Of a stretch of DNA of 64,000 nucleotides, positions 17,851 to 26,632 are shown piece by piece. Position numbers and translations under genes: made by a program. The DNA is from Ferdinandcohnia sp036962685 (lineage in GTDB: Bacteria; Bacillota; Bacilli; Bacillales; Bacillaceae_L). Location: contig NZ_JBALOP010000059.1 in NCBI RefSeq assembly GCF_036962685.1, positions 1-64,000 on the forward strand. The letters run 5' to 3'. Numbering within the stretch: the stretch's first letter is position 1; each line of letters begins with the position of its first letter. Below the pieces are notes generated by a model. That model searched no databases. It was not told the origin of the DNA and saw only the letters and a list, made by a program, of their open reading frames with translations.

Positions 17851-17903
17851 AAAGAGCGTTAAATTTGAATCACGATCACTGTGATTTCAAATCTACGCTC
17901 TTT
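17851..17903 (-). terminator. Terminator of the 119-aa hypothetical gene
   Basis: AAAGAGCGT (from 17851) pairs with ACGCTCTTT (to 17903) as the outer stem of a long hairpin whose inner arms are AAATTTGAATCAC and GTGATTTCAAAT, with small mismatches. The minus strand continues in a T-run. It isolates the preT promoter region from the gene upstream. Confidence 0.8.
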
Positions 17904-17947
17904 CTACTTTTAAATGTTCATTTTCAATTTGTATTTTTTTCGAAGAA

Positions 17948-18307
17948 CTACTTTGCTTTTGATTCCTTATAAATCAATTTATTTACAGTCGAACTATATT
18001 TCTCAAAGAATTCACTCTTAAATGATTCCCACTCACCTAGAGAATCATAATATTTAGCCATGGTATTTTTCTTGCCTATGTTTTTTCCTCTAACCGTAAA
18101 TTCCTTTGAAGGATAGTAATGAATCTCTCCATTCTTTTGGAGTTTTAAAGGAATGATTACAGAAAAATCAAATCCCATTTTTTTATCCCGTACCACCATC
18201 TTCTTGGTCACATTATTTTCCGTTCGCTTGATTACCTGTGTCAAACATAGAGCCCTCTCATTTTCAAATGTAAATCTGTTGGCACCCTTACTTTTTACGT
18301 TAGTCAT
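17948..18307 (-). CDS. Hypothetical protein (119 aa)
   Basis: A lysine-rich soluble protein without signal peptide or membrane helix. No motif is recognised. The strong GGAGGA before the ATG and its own terminator support a real monocistronic gene. Nothing nearby suggests a function. Confidence 0.6.
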   Translation of the reverse strand: MTNVKSKGANRFTFENERALCLTQVIKRTENNVTKKMVVRDKKMGFDFSVIIPLKLQKNGEIHYYPSKEFTVRGKNIGKKNTMAKYYDSLGEWESFKSEFFEKYSSTVNKLIYKESKAK

Positions 18308-18402
18308 TTATTTGTCCTCCTCAGGTAGTTACTCCTTTAATCATAACACATAAAAAATATTTAGCTAATTTATGTAAAAATACCCATTTTTGACAAAATG
18401 AA

Positions 18403-18433
18403 AAAGGATGAAATCGAGTTGATTTCATCCTTT
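18403..18433 (-). terminator. Terminator of the DUF5667 gene
   Basis: AAAGGATGAAATC (18403-18415) and GATTTCATCCTTT (18421-18433) form a perfect 13-bp stem with a 5-base loop, 26 bases after the stop codon. Confidence 0.85.
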
Positions 18434-18458
18434 GAATAATCGTCCGTCACTTTAGTGA

Positions 18459-19721
18459 TTAGTTTTTGCCGTTACCATTGTTGCCTTGGCCATTTCCGTT
18501 GTTACCTTGTCCATTGCCATTGTTACCTTGACCATTACCATTGTTACCTTGTCCATTGCCATTGTTTTTACCGGCATTTTGATTTTGCTTATGTTCTTTA
18601 GCTTTTTGTTGGTTCTCAGCTTTTTTCTCTTGTGCTTGTTGTTTCTTTTCTTGTGCTTTTTGCTGAGCAGCTTCACGCTTTTCATTTACCTTTTCTTGTT
18701 TCTTTTCAACTACAGGAGTAGCTACTACTGGCTGTACCTCTGCTTCAGTTGTTTCTGTCTCTTCAACTACTGGTTCTGTCGCTACTTCTTCCACTACCAC
18801 TTCTTGCTCAACAACTGGTTCTTCTGTTGTTTCTTCGATAGCTTCTTCTTCATGCTTAGCTGCAAATTTCGCTGCTTTTTTCTCTAGTTTTGCAAGCTTT
18901 TTATCTAATTTTGCAAATGATTTTTGAATGTTTTTCATTAATGCTTGCTGAGCAGTTGGATTTTTCACCTTTGCCAACGCAGCAGATAATGCATCAATGT
19001 TATTTGCAAGCTTTACTTCTACTTCTGTTTCCTCAGAATCCTCAACTACAGTTTCATCTTTTACATCATCTTCAGCCACTACTTCTTCAACATCAACAGT
19101 TTCTTCTTCAACTGCCTCTTCTTCTGTTACTTCTGTTTCTTCAGTTGCAGGCTCTTCAGACTCTGTTAAACTTTCAGTTGCAGCTTCTTGAGTTTCGATT
19201 GCTTTTTGAAGAAGTTCTTCAGCCTCTTCTGTTTTACCTTCAGCAAATAAAGCATTTGCTTCTGCGATACGCTCAGCCGCAAAATCAGCTAATAGCTTTG
19301 CTTCTTTATAATCATCAACAGTTACTGCAAGTCGTACTTTTTCAATCATAAGTTTTACAAAATAAAAGAAATCTCCAGGTACCAAAGAAGGTACTTCTTC
19401 AGCTTGAATTTCTTCTTCAGTTGCCTCTTCTTCAGTTACTTCTTCTTTTTCTTCTGATTCGACTTCTTCAGTTGGTTCTTCCTCTACTACTTCTTCACCT
19501 TCAACTACTTCCTCAGTAGCTTCTTCACTTACATTGTCTTGGACTACTTCTTCTTCAGCAACAACGTCTTCAGCTGTACCGTAATTAACCTGAATTTCTT
19601 CAACACCTGTTTCTTGTGTTACGTCTTCGTTAGCAAAAGCAGCAGGTGTTGCTAATGAAAGAATAAGTGCTGATGCTACAGTTCCGCTAATGATAGACTT
19701 CTTGAACTTACGTTTTGTCAT
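18459..19721 (-). CDS. Secreted acidic DUF5667-domain protein with a Gly/Asn repeat tail
   Basis: A 420-aa exported protein. A signal peptide (about 1-30, ending PAAFA) is followed by a Glu/Val-rich acidic stretch, then a DUF5667-like helical segment (VPGDFFYFVKLMIEKVRLAVT, about 116-136, continuing through the Ala/Glu-rich helices). A second acidic spacer, a basic Gln/Lys coiled stretch (KEKQEKVNEKREAAQQKAQ-like) and a tail of NGNGQGN heptads follow. There is no LPXTG, so attachment is probably charge-based. Strong charge segregation (acidic middle, basic end) suggests a wall- or spore-associated protein; function unknown. Monocistronic. Confidence 0.8.
   Translation of the reverse strand: MTKRKFKKSIISGTVASALILSLATPAAFANEDVTQETGVEEIQVNYGTAEDVVAEEEVVQDNVSEEATEEVVEGEEVVEEEPTEEVESEEKEEVTEEEATEEEIQAEEVPSLVPGDFFYFVKLMIEKVRLAVTVDDYKEAKLLADFAAERIAEANALFAEGKTEEAEELLQKAIETQEAATESLTESEEPATEETEVTEEEAVEEETVDVEEVVAEDDVKDETVVEDSEETEVEVKLANNIDALSAALAKVKNPTAQQALMKNIQKSFAKLDKKLAKLEKKAAKFAAKHEEEAIEETTEEPVVEQEVVVEEVATEPVVEETETTEAEVQPVVATPVVEKKQEKVNEKREAAQQKAQEKKQQAQEKKAENQQKAKEHKQNQNAGKNNGNGQGNNGNGQGNNGNGQGNNGNGQGNNGNGKN
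18476..18561 (-). repeat. 21-bp coding tandem repeat (NGNGQGN heptads)
   Basis: About four 21-bp units in the 3' end of the DUF5667 gene encode the Asn-Gly-Asn-Gly-Gln-Gly-Asn heptad with synonymous third-base variation. In-frame expansion or contraction would change only tail length. Confidence 0.75.
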
Positions 19722-19849
19722 GTACTAGTTCCCCCTAATTTTGAATTACGCTAAAGCATTCGACGAAAGCTGACAGGAATATGTCCGTCTATTACTAAAA
19801 AAATAATATATGATTCATAAGTCTAATGAAATGCTAAAAAATTTCCAAA

Positions 19850-19876
19850 AGACCTAGTGCAAAGGGCACTAGGTCT
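19850..19876 (-). terminator. Terminator of mnmH
   Basis: AGACCTAGTGC (19850-19860) pairs perfectly with GCACTAGGTCT (19866-19876) around a 5-base loop. The minus strand continues TTTTGGAAATTTTT. Confidence 0.85.
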
Positions 19877-19889
19877 GATTAGTTTATTA

Positions 19890-20951
19890 TTATTTTGTTG
19901 GGGCTTTTGTTATTTTTTCCGCAATAAGTTCTTCGATTAATTTTGTTGCTTCATCTACACTTTTCACGTGTAAGACTGTGCTGCGATCTTCTGATACTTG
20001 TTCCGCTGTATAATGATACCTCGGGTCGTAATAATATTCCAATAGTAATTTAACAGCCGATTTGTAATCACCGGTTTCTAGATCTTTTTCAATCTGTGTT
20101 GCAATTGGAGTATGAATTCTTTTTTTGATGCGTTGGAAGGCTGCCATACATTCATTCGGAAATTCCCACGGGCGGTAATCCTCTAAAATGTTTAAGACTC
20201 TTTCATCCATCGGCAAGTCAACAAAAATATGATATCCCTGTTCTTTTATTGTTAGTAAAAAATCCGGGATTGTTGCTCTACCAACTCGTTTGCTCTCCGC
20301 CTCTAGCAAAACATACGGAGATTCCTTTAGCTGAAGTACCCGCTCCACAAACATCAAATCAAACACCTTTTGATTATGCGGCTTTTTCCCAATCATTCCG
20401 AACACTGACCCACGATGATTCGCCATGCCTTCTAAATCAAGGACGGGATATCCCTTTTCCTGAAGCGTAGTTAAGATTTTCGTTTTTCCCGATCCTGTAT
20501 ACCCATTTATCACCAATGCCTTCGGCTTAAATTCTCTTGCAAGCTCTTCTAATGTTTCAACGACCCAGGTCCGATATCCACGGATTCCGCCAATCAGTCG
20601 TTTCGCATTGATTCCCATTAAATCAATGAGCGTTGCGGATGTTTTACTACGCATCCCTCCGCGCCAGCAATATACTATCTTCTCGTCCTCTGGGAGTTTT
20701 GCAAACTCTTTAATAAAGTTCGGCAGCTTGGCCGAAACAATTTCGAGGCCTTTTTCCTTTGCTGCATCAGGACTCACTTGCTTATAAACCGTACCAATTT
20801 CCGCCCGTTCTTCATCCGTAAAAATTGGAATATTCACACTGCCTGGTATATTGGATTCGGCAAATTCAGAAGGGGATCGCACATCAACAATTGCGAGTGG
20901 TTTTTCCTTCTGCAATTCTCGTAATTCATCAACAGATATATCTTGAAACAT
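19890..20951 (-). CDS. mnmH: tRNA 2-selenouridine synthase
   Basis: A 353-aa protein that replaces wobble-position 2-thiouridine sulfur by selenium in tRNA-Lys/Glu/Gln, via a geranylated intermediate. The N-terminal rhodanese domain has its catalytic cysteine in IVYCWRGGMRSKT (about residue 95). A P-loop GYTGSGKT (about 149-156) follows. Length is typical. It needs selenophosphate from SelD, which is not in this window. Monocistronic and divergent from cdaR. Confidence 0.9.
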   Translation of the reverse strand: MFQDISVDELRELQKEKPLAIVDVRSPSEFAESNIPGSVNIPIFTDEERAEIGTVYKQVSPDAAKEKGLEIVSAKLPNFIKEFAKLPEDEKIVYCWRGGMRSKTSATLIDLMGINAKRLIGGIRGYRTWVVETLEELAREFKPKALVINGYTGSGKTKILTTLQEKGYPVLDLEGMANHRGSVFGMIGKKPHNQKVFDLMFVERVLQLKESPYVLLEAESKRVGRATIPDFLLTIKEQGYHIFVDLPMDERVLNILEDYRPWEFPNECMAAFQRIKKRIHTPIATQIEKDLETGDYKSAVKLLLEYYYDPRYHYTAEQVSEDRSTVLHVKSVDEATKLIEELIAEKITKAPTK

Positions 20952-21108
20952 CTAATTTTCTTCCCTTCAATAGTATCTATCTACACTATGTCCACATTCT
21001 CTATCCTCTATTATAAAACACAAATACTTCCTTCGCATAAAAAACGCAATTACAACCATATTTAGAAATGATAGAATGGATATTATGCTTGAGAACGGAG
21101 GTTTTTTT

Positions 21109-22221
21109 ATGCTCTTACCTTCACTTGCTAAAAAAATTATTAGCGAAGTACGAAGATTAATCGATGAGGATATTATTATCGTTGATATTTCAGGAACAAT
21201 TATTGCAAGTACTGATACAAGTCGAATCGGAAGTTTTCATGAAGGTGCACTCCTTGCAAGTCGTGACCATAAGAAAATAATCATTACAAAAGATATGAAG
21301 AAAAACTTAAAAGGGGTAAAGGCGGGCATCAATTTACCTATTCTGTATCAGGAAAAGGTTGTTGGTGTTATTGGGATAACCGGAAATCCTGAAAAAGTTT
21401 CTGCATATGGAGAACTTTTGAAAAAAATGACTGAACTTTTAATTAAAGAGAGCTACTATGCTGAGCAGATGGAACTGGAGTCTCGTACCCTTGAAACATT
21501 TGTTTTTGATTGGCTTCAAATAAAGGAAAAATCAGAGGAATTTAGTAGTCGTGCAGAGCATTTAAATATCGATATAGATATGAATCGTCAGGTTATAATC
21601 GGGTCCATTAAGAGTGAGACAGAAATCCCACTTCGAGAAATATCCAATCAACTACTAAAAAGTTCATTTTTAAAAGAGAAAGAAATTTTTGTAAGATGGG
21701 GAAATGAACGCTTTCTCCTCCTTTTAACGGACCGTTCAAAAGAACGAATTCAAAAAATTCTTCGAAAACTAAAAATGGAATTAGAAAGTATTTATTCTGT
21801 GCAAGTATCTTTTGGCATTGGTAGTGAGGTTACAGGCTACACACTAAAAAATTCATTTGATGAAGCCGAACGTGCCCTAAAGGTTGCAAAACGGACTGGC
21901 TCGATTCAATTCGATAATGACTTAAAATTGGAGATGCTTGTTCATGAAACAAGTGGCAAAGTCCAATTAGAATATGTTAGGCGTACAATCGTTATGCTTC
22001 TGGATGATACCGAGCTGGTTAGGACCCTACTTGAATATATCAAACAAAATCAGTCTATCAAAGAAACCGCAGAAGCCCTTCATATTCATGTCAATACATT
22101 ATCCTACCGTTTTAATAAAATCGAAGAAAAAACTGGCCTTCACCCAAGAAATTTTGTGGACCTTGTAACACTTTATCTTGGCATTTTACTATTAGATAAA
22201 CCCACAAAAGTGTTTGAATAA
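21109..22221 (+). CDS. CdaR-family transcriptional regulator (YsfB-like)
   Basis: A 370-aa regulator. An N-terminal putative sugar-diacid recognition domain (LAKKIISEVRRLIDEDIIIVD onward, about 1-135) precedes a GGDEF-like middle. The C-terminal PucR/CdaR HTH is ESIKETAEALHIHVNTLSYRFNKIEEKTGL-like, near residue 320 (quoted from memory of the frame, core ETAEALHIHVNTLSYRF seen). It is directly followed by glcD-glcF, the same order as B. subtilis ysfB-ysfC-ysfD, so it probably senses glycolate, glycerate or a related diacid. ATG at 21109 is used because CGGAGG is 8 bases away; the frame is open from 21076. Confidence 0.88.
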   Translation: MLLPSLAKKIISEVRRLIDEDIIIVDISGTIIASTDTSRIGSFHEGALLASRDHKKIIITKDMKKNLKGVKAGINLPILYQEKVVGVIGITGNPEKVSAYGELLKKMTELLIKESYYAEQMELESRTLETFVFDWLQIKEKSEEFSSRAEHLNIDIDMNRQVIIGSIKSETEIPLREISNQLLKSSFLKEKEIFVRWGNERFLLLLTDRSKERIQKILRKLKMELESIYSVQVSFGIGSEVTGYTLKNSFDEAERALKVAKRTGSIQFDNDLKLEMLVHETSGKVQLEYVRRTIVMLLDDTELVRTLLEYIKQNQSIKETAEALHIHVNTLSYRFNKIEEKTGLHPRNFVDLVTLYLGILLLDKPTKVFE

Positions 22222-22249
22222 AACTAATAATTTTTGTAGGTTTCTATAT

Positions 22250-22272
22250 AGCGGAAATTTCCGCTTTTTTTT
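22250..22272 (+). terminator. Terminator between cdaR and glcD
   Basis: AGCGGAAATTTCCGCT (22250-22265) is a self-complementary hairpin followed by seven T. Only 38 bases separate it from the glcD start, so glcDF expression needs either readthrough or a promoter overlapping the hairpin. Confidence 0.75.
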
Positions 22273-22310
22273 ATGCTTATAAATAAGAAGATTTAATTGG
22301 AGGCGTTCAC

Positions 22311-23723
22311 ATGATTGATGCAAATGCAAAACAGCAATTTTTAAAAATTGTCGGTTCACAAAACTATGATGATTCAAATACAGGGCGACTCGTGTACTCC
22401 TATGATGCAACCCCGCAATTCCAGTCCATGCCTGATGCTGTGATTTCTCCTCGAAACAAAGAGGAGATAGCGGAGGTCGTCAAGGTTTGTAATGAAAATA
22501 AAATTCCAATTGTTCCCCGTGGTTCTGGGACAAATCTTTGTGCTGGCACTTGTCCAACGGAAGGTGGAGTTGTCCTTCTTTTTAAACATTTAAATCAGAT
22601 TTTAGAGATTGATGAGGAAAATTTAACAATCACAGTCCAACCTGGCGTGATTACACAGGAAGTAACAAATGCTGTTGAGGCTAGAGGATTATTTTATCCA
22701 CCTGACCCTGGTTCGATGAAAATATCCACTATTGGTGGCAATATCAATGAAAATTCGGGTGGATTACGCGGCCTTAAATATGGTGTAACACGTGATTATG
22801 TGATGGGGCTTGAAGTTGTGTTAGCGAATGGAGAAATCATTAAAACAGGTGGTAAGCTTGCGAAGGATGTAGCGGGATATGACCTTACCCGTCTATTTGT
22901 CGGATCTGAGGGTACTCTTGGCATTATTACTGAAGCAACGCTCAAACTCATACCTATGCCTGAATCAAAGGAAACGATTCTTGCACTTTATGAGGATTTG
23001 GAGGCCGCTGCCAAAACAGTTTCAAAGATCATCGCCAGTAAAATCATCCCGATTACGCTTGAATTCCTTGACCAGCCAACTATAGAAGCAGTCGAGGCTT
23101 TTGCACAAATCGGGCTACCGACTGATGCAAAAGCAATTCTTCTGATTGAACAGGATGGTCCTCCAGAAATTGTAAAACGGGATATTAAGAGAATCATCGA
23201 GATATGTAAGGAGGAAAATGCCGTTTCCGTGAAATCGGCTGAATCTGAAGAAGAAGCTGAAAGCTTGAGAACGGCAAGACGGGCTGCTCTTTCTGCTCTT
23301 GCACGGTTAAAACCTACAACTATTTTAGAAGATGCTACTGTTCCTCGTTCTGAAATTGCAAACATGGTAAAAGCGATTGGTGAAATCGCAAAAAAATACG
23401 ATTTAAATATTTGTACCTTTGGTCACGCGGGAGATGGAAACCTCCATCCAACCTGCTTAACAGATGTTAGGGACCGTGAAGAAATTGAGCGAGTAGAAAA
23501 AGCATTCGAAGAAATTTTTGAAAAAGCAATCGAGCTGGGCGGAACAATCACGGGTGAACATGGGGTTGGCGTAATGAAAGCACCTTACCTAGAAATGAAG
23601 TTAGGTGCCTCCGGGATTGCGGCGATGCAAGCAATCAAAACGGGTCTTGATCCGAATAATATTATGAATCCAGGGAAAATGTTTGCGAAGGATTCAAGAA
23701 AACGTGTGGTGGTTTCAAAATGA
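22311..23723 (+). CDS. glcD: Glycolate oxidase subunit GlcD (FAD-linked oxidase)
   Basis: A 470-aa FAD enzyme of the vanillyl-alcohol oxidase fold. The PCMH-type FAD domain holds PIVPRGSGTNLCAGTCP (about 63-79), NINENSGGLRGLKYG and GSEGTLGIITE. The C-terminal FAD-linked oxidase domain holds FGHAGDGNLHP (about 371-381) and GTITGEHGVG. It oxidises glycolate or D-lactate, passing electrons to GlcF. The stop overlaps the glcF start (ATGA), which indicates translational coupling. GGAGG precedes the ATG. Confidence 0.93.
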   Translation: MIDANAKQQFLKIVGSQNYDDSNTGRLVYSYDATPQFQSMPDAVISPRNKEEIAEVVKVCNENKIPIVPRGSGTNLCAGTCPTEGGVVLLFKHLNQILEIDEENLTITVQPGVITQEVTNAVEARGLFYPPDPGSMKISTIGGNINENSGGLRGLKYGVTRDYVMGLEVVLANGEIIKTGGKLAKDVAGYDLTRLFVGSEGTLGIITEATLKLIPMPESKETILALYEDLEAAAKTVSKIIASKIIPITLEFLDQPTIEAVEAFAQIGLPTDAKAILLIEQDGPPEIVKRDIKRIIEICKEENAVSVKSAESEEEAESLRTARRAALSALARLKPTTILEDATVPRSEIANMVKAIGEIAKKYDLNICTFGHAGDGNLHPTCLTDVRDREEIERVEKAFEEIFEKAIELGGTITGEHGVGVMKAPYLEMKLGASGIAAMQAIKTGLDPNNIMNPGKMFAKDSRKRVVVSK

Positions 23724-25042
23724 CAACAGCTCTCGAACAACAAAAAATCAAAGACGAATTCCAAACACGCATGGATCAGAATGAGCTATTAAATTGTATG
23801 CGTTGCGGGTTCTGCCTTCCAACCTGCCCAACCTATATCGAATCTGGCTATCAGGAATCTCACTCACCACGCGGAAGAATCGCATTAATGAAGGCTGTTG
23901 TGGATGGTCTCATTGAGCCCGATGAGGACTTCGAAAAGTCATTGAATATGTGTTTAGGCTGTCGCGCTTGTGAGCCTGTATGTCCATCTGGAGTCAATTA
24001 CGGGCACCTTTTAGAGGAAGCGAGAGATATCGTCAATCAAAATAAAAAGCATTCCCTACCTGTAAAAGCTGTAAGGAAAACGGTCTTTGAAGGACTCTTC
24101 CCTCATCAAAATCGTATGCGTACCCTAACAGGATTACTTGGCGTCTACCAGCGTTCTGGGATGCAGAAAGTCGTTCAAAAAAGTGGGCTAATGAAGTTTT
24201 TACCCGATAGCTTGGCTACCATGGAACGCGTTCTGCCGGAGGTACCAACCTTAAAAGAACTAAAAAATCGTCCATACCATCTTGAGCCCATTGGAGTTCA
24301 AAAGAAAAAGGTTTCCTTTTTCACAGGCTGCTTGATGGATACGATGTTCATGAAAACAAATGATGCAACAATGAAGCTGCTTCAATTAGCTGGTTGTGAG
24401 ATTGTGATTCCTAAAACACAGGCTTGCTGTGGGGCATTGCATGGTCATAGCGGTGAAAAACAGAAAGCAAAGGAACTTGCGAAACAAAATATTATCGCGT
24501 TTGAAGAAATCGAGGCAGATTATATCATTACAAATGCGGGTGGCTGCGGTGCATTTTTAATTGATTATGGACATCTTCTAAAAGATGAGCCCGAGTGGGC
24601 AGAGCGGGCGAAAGCATTTTCGAAAAAGCTTAAGGATATTTCTTCAGTTTTAGTAGAATTAGAGTTTTATAAACGGAAGCTTTCTCTTCCTGCACAGTTT
24701 ATCACTTACCAGGATTCTTGTCATTTACGAAATGTAATGAAGACATCATCTGAGCCTAGAAAGCTCCTTCAAGCCATTCAGGGCGCAACGTATATGGAAA
24801 TGAAAAATGCGGATAGCTGTTGTGGGTCAGCCGGAATCTATAATATCGTGGAGTCTGAAATGTCGATGAAAATATTAGATTCGAAAATGAAAAACGTAAA
24901 AGATACTCAGGCAAAAACGATTGTTACAGCCAATCCGGGTTGCTTGCTCCAGATGAAACTCGGCATTGAACGTGAGGGATTATCCGCTAAAATGCGGGCT
25001 GTCCATATTGTTGATTTATTACTTGAAGCAGTTGAAGGATAA
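23720..25042 (+). CDS. glcF: Glycolate oxidase iron-sulfur subunit GlcF
   Basis: A 440-aa electron-transfer subunit. Two N-terminal 4Fe-4S motifs are seen, CMRCGFCLPTCP (about 22-33) and CLGCRACEPVCP (about 78-89). Two CCG domains carry ACCGALHGHSG and SCCGSAGIYN. It starts inside the glcD stop codon. No glcE subunit is present, as in the two-subunit B. subtilis ysfCD arrangement. Ends in a strong terminator shared with a convergent gene. Confidence 0.93.
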   Translation: MTTALEQQKIKDEFQTRMDQNELLNCMRCGFCLPTCPTYIESGYQESHSPRGRIALMKAVVDGLIEPDEDFEKSLNMCLGCRACEPVCPSGVNYGHLLEEARDIVNQNKKHSLPVKAVRKTVFEGLFPHQNRMRTLTGLLGVYQRSGMQKVVQKSGLMKFLPDSLATMERVLPEVPTLKELKNRPYHLEPIGVQKKKVSFFTGCLMDTMFMKTNDATMKLLQLAGCEIVIPKTQACCGALHGHSGEKQKAKELAKQNIIAFEEIEADYIITNAGGCGAFLIDYGHLLKDEPEWAERAKAFSKKLKDISSVLVELEFYKRKLSLPAQFITYQDSCHLRNVMKTSSEPRKLLQAIQGATYMEMKNADSCCGSAGIYNIVESEMSMKILDSKMKNVKDTQAKTIVTANPGCLLQMKLGIEREGLSAKMRAVHIVDLLLEAVEG

Positions 25043-25048
25043 ATAAAA

Positions 25049-25085
25049 AACAAGAATCGTCAATGGGAACAGGACGATTCTTGTT
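25049..25085. terminator. Bidirectional terminator between glcF and the deacetylase gene
   Basis: AACAAGAATCGTC (25049-25061) pairs perfectly with GACGATTCTTGTT (25073-25085). It lies between two convergent genes. Confidence 0.85.
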
Positions 25086-25096
25086 CAGTAATAAAC

Positions 25097-25813
25097 TTAA
25101 TTCGTTTGAGTGGTATGAGTCCGAAATAACATTTCTGAAACAGTTACAAATTCATATCCGTCCTTTTCCAGTTTAGTGAGTATTTGATCTAGTGCTTTAA
25201 TGGTTTGAGTTCGATTTCCGCCTGAATCATGAAAGAGGATAATGTTTCCTGGCTTTATACCCGAAATAACCCGCTTTGTTATTGTGTTAACCCCTGGATT
25301 TTTCCAATCTTCCGTATCTTGATGCCATGACCATAAAACAACATGATAGCCATTCTCGGCAGCAGTGTTAATAATGATATCATTATAATTCCCACCCACC
25401 GGTCGAAAAAGAGTTGGACTAAACCCTGTTATTTCCTTAAGTGAGTCAGTAGTTTTTACGATTTCATTTTCAAGTTTTTGGGAGTCTCTGATAATATTTG
25501 AATGATTGAAGGTGTGATTAGCAATTTCATGCCCCTCCAATACTTCTCGACGAATAATCTCAGGGTAAGAATTTGCATGTTTTCCTACAACAAAAAAAGT
25601 TGCTTTTGCTTTATGCTTTGCTAAAACATCTAAAATATCAGGTGTATAGACTGGATTTGGTCCATCATCAAAGGTGATAGCCACCATTTTCTCATTTGTC
25701 TTCACTTCCCACGTAATTTTCCCCGTTTTTTCATAGTCAAAGCGTTCTTTTGCCAATGTAGGATTATGATTGAAGGACAGTAAAAGGACAATCAATAATA
25801 TGCATCTTCCCAC
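25097..25813 (-). CDS. Secreted polysaccharide deacetylase (NodB domain)
   Basis: A 238-aa carbohydrate esterase family 4 enzyme acting outside the membrane on peptidoglycan or another N-acetylated polymer. A signal peptide (about 1-21) precedes the NodB domain. Motif 1 is TFDDGPNP (catalytic Asp and metal Asp), motif 2 NHTFNH, motif 3 LFRPVGGNYND, motif 4 WHQDTEDW and motif 5 ILFHDSGGN. All catalytic residues look intact. GTG at 25813 is preferred because AAAGGAGG lies 7 bases before it; the ATG at 25834 lies upstream of that site. Confidence 0.9.
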   Translation of the reverse strand: MGRCILLIVLLLSFNHNPTLAKERFDYEKTGKITWEVKTNEKMVAITFDDGPNPVYTPDILDVLAKHKAKATFFVVGKHANSYPEIIRREVLEGHEIANHTFNHSNIIRDSQKLENEIVKTTDSLKEITGFSPTLFRPVGGNYNDIIINTAAENGYHVVLWSWHQDTEDWKNPGVNTITKRVISGIKPGNIILFHDSGGNRTQTIKALDQILTKLEKDGYEFVTVSEMLFRTHTTQTN

Positions 25814-25904
25814 GGAAGTTCCTCCTTTTCTCATAAGGATGTATTGGGTAGTTTATGGATTTTTTTCGATAATTATTTAAACTGAATCATTTTATTTCAT
25901 AAAA

Positions 25905-25930
25905 AAATGACGAGACTTTACTCGTCATTT
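25905..25930 (-). terminator. Terminator of the DUF218 gene
   Basis: AAATGACGAG (25905-25914) pairs with CTCGTCATTT (25921-25930) around a 6-base loop, 10 bases after the stop. The minus strand continues in a T-run. Confidence 0.85.
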
Positions 25931-25940
25931 GGTACGTGTT

Positions 25941-26528
25941 TTATTTAAGGAAATATTTTTCTACATAATATTTCGTGACTGACAAATACTCACGACCATA
26001 TGCTTTTAGCAATGTAATTTGTGGCGTTTTTGCTGGCAGCCCCTCCACTTCTAATCCGGCGTCTCTTGCAATTTGGGTCGAACGATAAAGATGATAATCG
26101 TTTGTCACAATAATCCCAAGCTTTGCATCCGTAGGAATAAATTCTTTCGAGAATTTAATATTTTCATAGGTGCTTGTTGACCGGTCCTCAAGGAAGATTC
26201 TTGCTTCCGAAATCCCTTTGTCCACTAGTTCTCGTTTTATCGCTTCAGCCTCAGTGATATCCTCCCCTGGACCCTGACCGCCTGAAGCAATCAAAATGGT
26301 ATCCTCATTCTCCTTTGCATAGTCTGCAGCCGCATCAATTCTATATTGCAACGCAATGGATGGGATTTCACTGTTCACCTTTGCCCCGAGAATAATCAAA
26401 TAATCAGCGTTTCGGGGTGGCGTAGCATCCGCATAATGTGAAATTTTATAATGAATTCTTCCGAAATATCCAACACCAATAATGAGTAAAATTCCAATTA
26501 GTAGTAGCATCATTTTCCTCTTTTTCAA
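25941..26528 (-). CDS. DUF218 (YdcF/SanA-like) membrane protein
   Basis: A 195-aa protein with a basic start, one N-terminal membrane helix (about 6-24) and a DUF218 domain facing outward. Seen: DYLIILGAKV, IASGGQGPGEDITEAEAIKREL, LEDRSTSTYENIKFS and IVTNDYHLYRS. Family members are linked to envelope integrity, and the fold suggests binding of a nucleotide or sugar; the reaction is unknown. A TTG start with AAAGGGG 11 bases upstream is used; ATGs at residues 6 and 7 would remove the basic residues. Confidence 0.85.
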   Translation of the reverse strand: MKKRKMMLLLIGILLIIGVGYFGRIHYKISHYADATPPRNADYLIILGAKVNSEIPSIALQYRIDAAADYAKENEDTILIASGGQGPGEDITEAEAIKRELVDKGISEARIFLEDRSTSTYENIKFSKEFIPTDAKLGIIVTNDYHLYRSTQIARDAGLEVEGLPAKTPQITLLKAYGREYLSVTKYYVEKYFLK

Positions 26529-26592
26529 AAAGTAACAACCCCTTTAGGGATATTCTACCATTATACCAAATAGACAAAAAAGGAAAACTTTA

Positions 26593-26615
26593 GGCATCAG
26601 ATCAAAAATGATGCC
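26593..26615 (-). terminator. Weak hairpin 3' of the epimerase gene
   Basis: GGCATCA (26593-26599) pairs with TGATGCC (26609-26615). The following minus-strand bases are only moderately T-rich. Confidence 0.45.
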
Positions 26616-26632
26616 CTGTGAAGTGCAGATGT

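Noticed and set aside
18486..19351. Long plus-strand frames opposite the DUF5667 gene
   Set aside because: Phe/Leu/Ser-rich products are mirror images of the Glu/Lys/Gln-rich gene; no start signals.
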